Shown here: positions 60,308 through 64,000 of the stretch, in pieces | Position numbering within the stretch: the first letter of the stretch is position 1 | How the letters are laid out: every line of letters starts with the position of its first letter | Source of the DNA: Acidimicrobiia bacterium | Lineage (GTDB): Bacteria; Actinomycetota; Acidimicrobiia; IMCC26256; PALSA-610 | Direction of reading: 5' to 3' | Length of the DNA: 64,000 nt | Assembly (NCBI GenBank): GCA_036271555.1 | Contig: DATBAK010000028.1 | Location: 1-64,000, forward strand | Notes under the pieces: model-generated | What the model was told of the DNA's origin: nothing | The model's input: only the letters and a program-made list of their open reading frames with translations | Databases searched by the model: none | Made by a program: the position numbers and the translations under genes

Positions 60308-62011
60308 ATGACGCAGGGTCAAACATCCGCTTGGGGTGCGACGACGGAAGCGCCCGATCCGACGCGATGGATCGCGCTCGTGATCCTGTCGAGCACGCTG
60401 TTCGTGATCGTGCTCGACAACACGATCCTGAACGTCGCGGTGCCGACGATCATCCGCGACTTCCACACGCAGGTCTCCGCGCTGCAGTGGGTGATCTCGG
60501 GCTACTCGCTCGTGTTCGCGTCGCTGCTCATCAGCTTCGGCCGCCTCGGCGACATCGTCGGCCGCCGCAAGCTGTTCTTCCTCGGCGCGGCCTTGTTCGC
60601 CGTCGGGTCGTTGATCGCGTCGCTCTCGCACTCGGTCGTGCAGCTGTTCTTCGGCGAGTCGCTGATCGAGGGCATCGGCGCGGCGATGATGCTGCCGGCC
60701 ACCCTGTCGATCATCTCCGCGAGCTTCCGCGGCCGTGAGCGAGGGGTCGCCTTCGCGGTGTGGGGGTCGGTCGCCGGCGGCGCGGGCGCACTCGGACCGT
60801 GGATCGGCGGCATCCTCACCACCGACTACTCGTGGCGGTGGGCGTTCCGCGTGAACGTCGTGATCGCGCCGCTGGCGATCATCGCCGGGCTCTTCTACGT
60901 GCACGAGTCGAAGGACGAGCGCGCGCAAGGCCTCGACTTCCCGGGCTTCTTCGCGGTCACCATCGGATTGCTCGCGCTCGTCTTCGGGATCATCGAAGCC
61001 GCGCGCTACGGGTGGTGGTCACCGATCGGCAGCCGGTCGATCGGCGGGTGGACGTGGCCGTTGCATTCGATCTCGCTCGTGCCGGTGTCGCTCGCGATCG
61101 CGGTGATCGCGCTGGCGATCTACGTCGCGATCGAGCAGCGGCGCGTGCACGCGGGCAAACCGGTCGTGTTCGACTTCACCGACCTCGTGCACCGCGGCTT
61201 CCGTTACGGGCTCATCAACACGGTCGTGCTCGCGATGGGCGAGTTCGGCGCGTTCTTCGTACTGCCGATCTTCCTGCAGGCGGGTCTGCATCTGTCCGCG
61301 ATTCGTAGCGGCACGTGGCTACTGCCCGCGGGGATCATGGCGTTCGTCGGCGGCGGCGTCGGCGGCCAGATCAGTCGCCGCTACGGACCGAAGTACGTGA
61401 TCACCGTCGGCCTCACGTTCGAGGCCCTCGGGATCTGGCTGTACTTCTTCGCGTTCTCGGGCTCGACCTCGTTCGCCGCCTTGCTGCCTGCGCTCGTACT
61501 GCACGGCATCGGCATCGGCTTCGCGACGAGCCAGCTCACGAATGTGGTGCTCAGCGACATCCCACCGCAGAAGGCCGGATCCGCGAGCGGCGCCGCCGGC
61601 ATGGTCCGCCAAGTCGGCACCGCGCTCGGCATCGCGTTGATCGGCGCGATCTTCGTGTCGCAAGCCACGAGCAACGTGCGCCACGACCTCAAGCGCGCGA
61701 ACAACATCCCCGCCGCGGTGAAGGCCCAGGTGCTGAAGGGCGTGAGCGACGGCGTCGGTGGCGGCGCGCCGCAGGGCGTCGACACGAACACCCCCCTCGG
61801 CCGCCAGGTCGACGCGCTGGTCTCACACGGCGTCGTCGAAGCGTCGAAGCCCGCGGTCGCGTTCGCGGGCGTGGTGGTCGTCACGGGCGCGCTGCTCTCG
61901 CTGCTCGTGCCGAACATCCCGGCCGAGCACGGGCCGCCGAGCGCCCCCGCCGCCGAGGGATTCGCCGCCCCGGCCGACGACGACGAGCGGCTCGACCCGA
62001 CGCCGGCCTGA
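60308..62011 (+). CDS. MFS multidrug exporter, DHA2 (14-helix) type
   Basis: A 567-residue drug:proton antiporter-type transporter from the ATG at 60308. Motif A-like FGRLGDIVGRRKLFFLG is between helices 2 and 3, and LDNTILNVAVPTI, typical of the EmrB/QacA group, is in helix 1. Fourteen helices are expected from the hydrophobic profile, with a loop EQRRVHAGKPVVFDFTDLVH at midpoint. The long outside loop (about 460-520; NVRHDLKRANNIPAAVKAQV) is usual in this group. No regulator is adjacent. A ribosome site is weak; the start may be leaderless or use a preceding in-frame region. Confidence 0.88.
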   Translation: MTQGQTSAWGATTEAPDPTRWIALVILSSTLFVIVLDNTILNVAVPTIIRDFHTQVSALQWVISGYSLVFASLLISFGRLGDIVGRRKLFFLGAALFAVGSLIASLSHSVVQLFFGESLIEGIGAAMMLPATLSIISASFRGRERGVAFAVWGSVAGGAGALGPWIGGILTTDYSWRWAFRVNVVIAPLAIIAGLFYVHESKDERAQGLDFPGFFAVTIGLLALVFGIIEAARYGWWSPIGSRSIGGWTWPLHSISLVPVSLAIAVIALAIYVAIEQRRVHAGKPVVFDFTDLVHRGFRYGLINTVVLAMGEFGAFFVLPIFLQAGLHLSAIRSGTWLLPAGIMAFVGGGVGGQISRRYGPKYVITVGLTFEALGIWLYFFAFSGSTSFAALLPALVLHGIGIGFATSQLTNVVLSDIPPQKAGSASGAAGMVRQVGTALGIALIGAIFVSQATSNVRHDLKRANNIPAAVKAQVLKGVSDGVGGGAPQGVDTNTPLGRQVDALVSHGVVEASKPAVAFAGVVVVTGALLSLLVPNIPAEHGPPSAPAAEGFAAPADDDERLDPTPA

Positions 62012-62158
62012 GCCTGCGGGACCGAGCGGGGCCGGCGTCCGTGTGAAGAAATCAAACATCTGTCTCAATTCGCGGTTTGGGTGGGGAGCGCGCGGGTAAC
62101 GACCGCCTCCGAAGCGGGCATTCCGGACGGACGGAAGCCCCGACTCGAACGGAGGCAC

Positions 62159-63832
62159 ATGCGCAAGGTTCCGATCTTCACGGGCGTCGTCGCGGCAATG
62201 GCGGGGCTGCTCGGTCTGACCCTGGGCGGCGCGCCGGCGGGTGCGGCGGTGAGCCCGAAGTGGGCGGCCACCGCGACCCGGGCCGAGCGCCTCGTGCACG
62301 CGACCGACCTCGGCCGCGCGCCCGCGGCCACGCCGCTGCGCATCGCCGTCGGCCTCGCGATCCAGAACCGCTCCGACCTCGACGCCGCGCTCGCGCGCGG
62401 CGACGTGCTCACCCGGCCCGAGTTCGTCGCGCGGTACGCGCCGAGCGCCACGCAGGCGCGCGCCGTCGCGTCGTACCTGTCGAGCCAGGGCTTCACGAAC
62501 GTGAGCGTCGCCGCGAACCGGCTCCTCGTGACGGCCGGCGGCACCGTCGCGCAGGCCACGCAGGCGTTCCACACGTCGATCCACCACTACCTGCAGCGCG
62601 GCGTCGACGTGGTCGCGAACACACAGACCGCGCAGGTGCCGGCCGCGCTCGCGTCGACGGTCGTCGCCGTGCTCGGGCTCAACACCGCGGGCACGATGCA
62701 CGTCGGCGCGACCAAGGCCGCGGCCGATCCGCCGAACCCGCCGTCGGACTGCCTGATCCCCGGCGTCGGCTACCCGTGCACCTTCAACCCGCAGGGCTTC
62801 TGGTCCGCGTACGACGCGACCACCGCGCCGACGGGCGCCAACGCGAAGATCGCGATCTTCGCCGAGGGTGACGTGAGCAGCGTCATCACCGACCTGCGCA
62901 CCGAGGAGGCGGCGAACCGGCTCCACAAGGTCCTCACCACGGTCGTTCCGACCGGACCCGCGACGAGCGACACGCTCGGTCTCGACGAGTGGGACATGGA
63001 CACGCAGTACTCGACCGGCATGGCCGCGACCGTGAAGCACCTCTACCTGTACGACGGCTCGACGCTCAACGACTCCGACATCGCGTCGGAGTTCAACCGC
63101 TTCGCTTCCGACAACAAGGCGGTCGCGGGCAGCGCGTCGTTCGGTGAGTGCGAGTTCCAGGCCTTCCTCGACGGCTCGATGCTCGTCGACGACCAGGCGT
63201 TCGCGGAGGCCGCGGCGCAGGGTCAGACCGTGTTCGCATCCGGCGGCGACACCGGCGGCTTCTGCCCGGTCGGCGTCGGCGCCAACGGCGTGCCCGCGGG
63301 CGCGCCCGACGTCAACTACCCCGCAGCATCGCCGTGGGTCGTCGGCGTCGGCGGCACCACGCTCGTCATCAATACCGACGGCACCTACGACGAAGAGGTC
63401 GCGTGGGCTGCGGGCGGCGGGGGCCCGAGCACGCTCGAGACCGCGCCGGCGTGGACGAACGGCATCGCGCCGCCCGTCACGGTCGTATGCAGCGAGCTCG
63501 TCGACGTGCCGTGCGGTCGCGCGGTGCCCGACATCGCGATGGACGCCGACCCGAACAGCGGCGCGAACGTGTACGTGGACGGCGAGCCCGAAGGCGTCGG
63601 CGGCACGAGCCTGTCGTCACCACTTGCGTTGGGCGTGTGGGCGCGACTCCAGTCGGGACACGCGAACGCGCTCGGCTTCGCAGGCCCGAAGCTCTTCGCG
63701 GCGAACGCCACGGCGGCGTTCCACGACATCATCCTCGGCGACACCGGGCCGTACCCGGCGACGCCGGGCGACGACTACGCGACGGGCATCGGGACGTTCG
63801 ACGTCGCGCAGGCAGCGACGCTCATCCAGTAG
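62159..63832 (+). CDS. Sedolisin (S53) protease, compact form
   Basis: A 557-residue secreted serine-carboxyl protease starting at the ATG at 62159 (GGAGG three bases upstream). It has a signal peptide (FTGVVAAMAGLLGLTLGG), a pro-domain (to about 185) and the S53 core: E277 and D281 (DEWDMD), oxyanion Asp364 (SGGD) and Ser484 (GGTSLSSP). A C-terminal calcium-binding segment is in FHDIILGDTGPYPATPGDDY. Unlike the sedolisin at 47220 it lacks an Ig-like domain and repeats. Cys pairs in CLIPGVGYPC, CEFQ and VVCSELVDVPC may stabilise it. It would act outside, at acidic pH by family norm. Confidence 0.88.
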   Translation: MRKVPIFTGVVAAMAGLLGLTLGGAPAGAAVSPKWAATATRAERLVHATDLGRAPAATPLRIAVGLAIQNRSDLDAALARGDVLTRPEFVARYAPSATQARAVASYLSSQGFTNVSVAANRLLVTAGGTVAQATQAFHTSIHHYLQRGVDVVANTQTAQVPAALASTVVAVLGLNTAGTMHVGATKAAADPPNPPSDCLIPGVGYPCTFNPQGFWSAYDATTAPTGANAKIAIFAEGDVSSVITDLRTEEAANRLHKVLTTVVPTGPATSDTLGLDEWDMDTQYSTGMAATVKHLYLYDGSTLNDSDIASEFNRFASDNKAVAGSASFGECEFQAFLDGSMLVDDQAFAEAAAQGQTVFASGGDTGGFCPVGVGANGVPAGAPDVNYPAASPWVVGVGGTTLVINTDGTYDEEVAWAAGGGGPSTLETAPAWTNGIAPPVTVVCSELVDVPCGRAVPDIAMDADPNSGANVYVDGEPEGVGGTSLSSPLALGVWARLQSGHANALGFAGPKLFAANATAAFHDIILGDTGPYPATPGDDYATGIGTFDVAQAATLIQ

Positions 63833-63923
63833 ACGATCGGTCACTCACTGGGTCGCGTCCGGCGGCTCGGCGCGCACGGGCGGCGCGTCGGGTCGTCGGC
63901 GCGTGACCGAACGTGTCTTGACG

Positions 63924-64000
63924 TCACGTGCGCTGAGAACAATCGGCGCGGTGCTCGTCGGCGCGCACCGCGCCGCATTCCTCGCACACGAGGTTCGCCC
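63924..64000 (-). CDS. C-terminal end of a small zinc-ribbon-like protein (partial)
   Basis: The window ends inside a minus-strand gene. Its last 24 residues read ANLVCEECGAVRADEHRADC followed by SQRT and a TGA at 63924-63926. The CEEC knuckle and a later Cys suggest a zinc site. The start lies beyond the window, so length and function cannot be stated. Bases 63833-63923 hold nothing else I can support. Confidence 0.5.
   Translation of the reverse strand, partial: ANLVCEECGAVRADEHRADCSQRT

Noticed and set aside
57328-60738. Very long plus-strand open frame over TetR start, EncFtn, encapsulin and transpeptidase
   Set aside because: Open only because stops are rare in GC-rich DNA; it changes character along its length and crosses several well-supported genes.
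62012-62158. Region before the second sedolisin considered as a riboswitch
   Set aside because: Short GC hairpins only (TTCCG/CGGAA near 62135); no known conserved core such as the ydaO or cobalamin motif is recognisable.
1-64000. Search for tRNA, rRNA, transposase and phage integrase genes
   Set aside because: No cloverleaf-type T-arm with matching acceptor, no ribosomal RNA text and no transposase or integrase motif were seen by eye.

Overview
The window is very GC-rich, with GTG and TTG starts used beside ATG, tightly overlapping operons, and a mix of Shine-Dalgarno-led and apparently leaderless genes. This, together with the secreted 'GYWLVASDGGIFAFGDA'-type repeats, an encapsulated-ferritin/encapsulin pair, EfeO/EfeB iron proteins and many Baeyer-Villiger/SDR/enoyl-CoA style genes, suggests a soil or aquatic actinobacterium, most probably of the Acidimicrobiia. 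That placement is an inference from gene style. I found no rRNA, tRNA, CRISPR array, insertion sequence or phage gene. The window looks like ordinary chromosome rich in secreted and cell-envelope proteins.

Layout. 1-950: a decayed gene and one doubtful short ORF. 950-5727: a branched-chain-amino-acid-type ABC importer operon (binding lipoprotein, fused LivH-LivM permease, LivG, LivF), all on the minus strand. 5994-8362: small genes (SGNH hydrolase, MazG-like pyrophosphohydrolase, hemerythrin-like protein, one-helix membrane protein). 8370-10815: EfeO and the Tat-exported DyP peroxidase EfeB, without an adjacent EfeU permease. 10852-18216: secreted phosphoesterase, an ApbE/ferric-reductase-like redox pair, a Ser/Thr-rich lipoprotein, a Cys-paired beta-propeller and a GSDH-type dehydrogenase. 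18419-22970: flavin monooxygenase, TMEM260/DUF2723-type membrane protein and a lipoprotein. 23207-29941: secreted proteins, including a second GSDH, a GH-A-fold protein with an altered acid/base motif and a six-repeat protein. 30011-33724: enoyl-CoA hydratase, SDR, and a coupled trio of an FTR1-like membrane protein, a small membrane partner and a GYWL-repeat protein. 33829-39267: Cys-rich small protein, pentapeptide-repeat protein, sulfotransferase-like protein, CrtC/AttH-like protein, truncated hemoglobin and biotin synthase. 39437-47140: envelope genes (class A PBP operon, LCP ligase, acyltransferase). 47220-52350: sedolisin with repeats, MgtC-like protein and a four-domain neocarzinostatin-family protein. 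52480-53255: three small stress-type genes. 53327-57539: TetR regulator with a palindromic operator and an asymmetric heterodimeric ABC exporter. 57714-58903: encapsulated ferritin and encapsulin. 58909-64000: L,D-transpeptidase, DHA2-type MFS exporter, a second sedolisin and the end of a zinc-ribbon-like gene.

How the genes work together. Iron and redox handling recurs: EfeO/EfeB, the FTR1-like protein, hemerythrin, truncated hemoglobin, the ferric-reductase-like protein and the encapsulated ferritin cage. Envelope building is the second theme: PBP, LCP, L,D-transpeptidase, acyltransferase, and a lysozyme-fold protein. The third is a large extracellular set whose substrates cannot be read from sequence. 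The strongest candidates for new biology are the four-domain neocarzinostatin-family protein, the FTR1-like trio, the six-repeat Cys-paired protein and the GYWL repeats shared between a stand-alone protein and a sedolisin.
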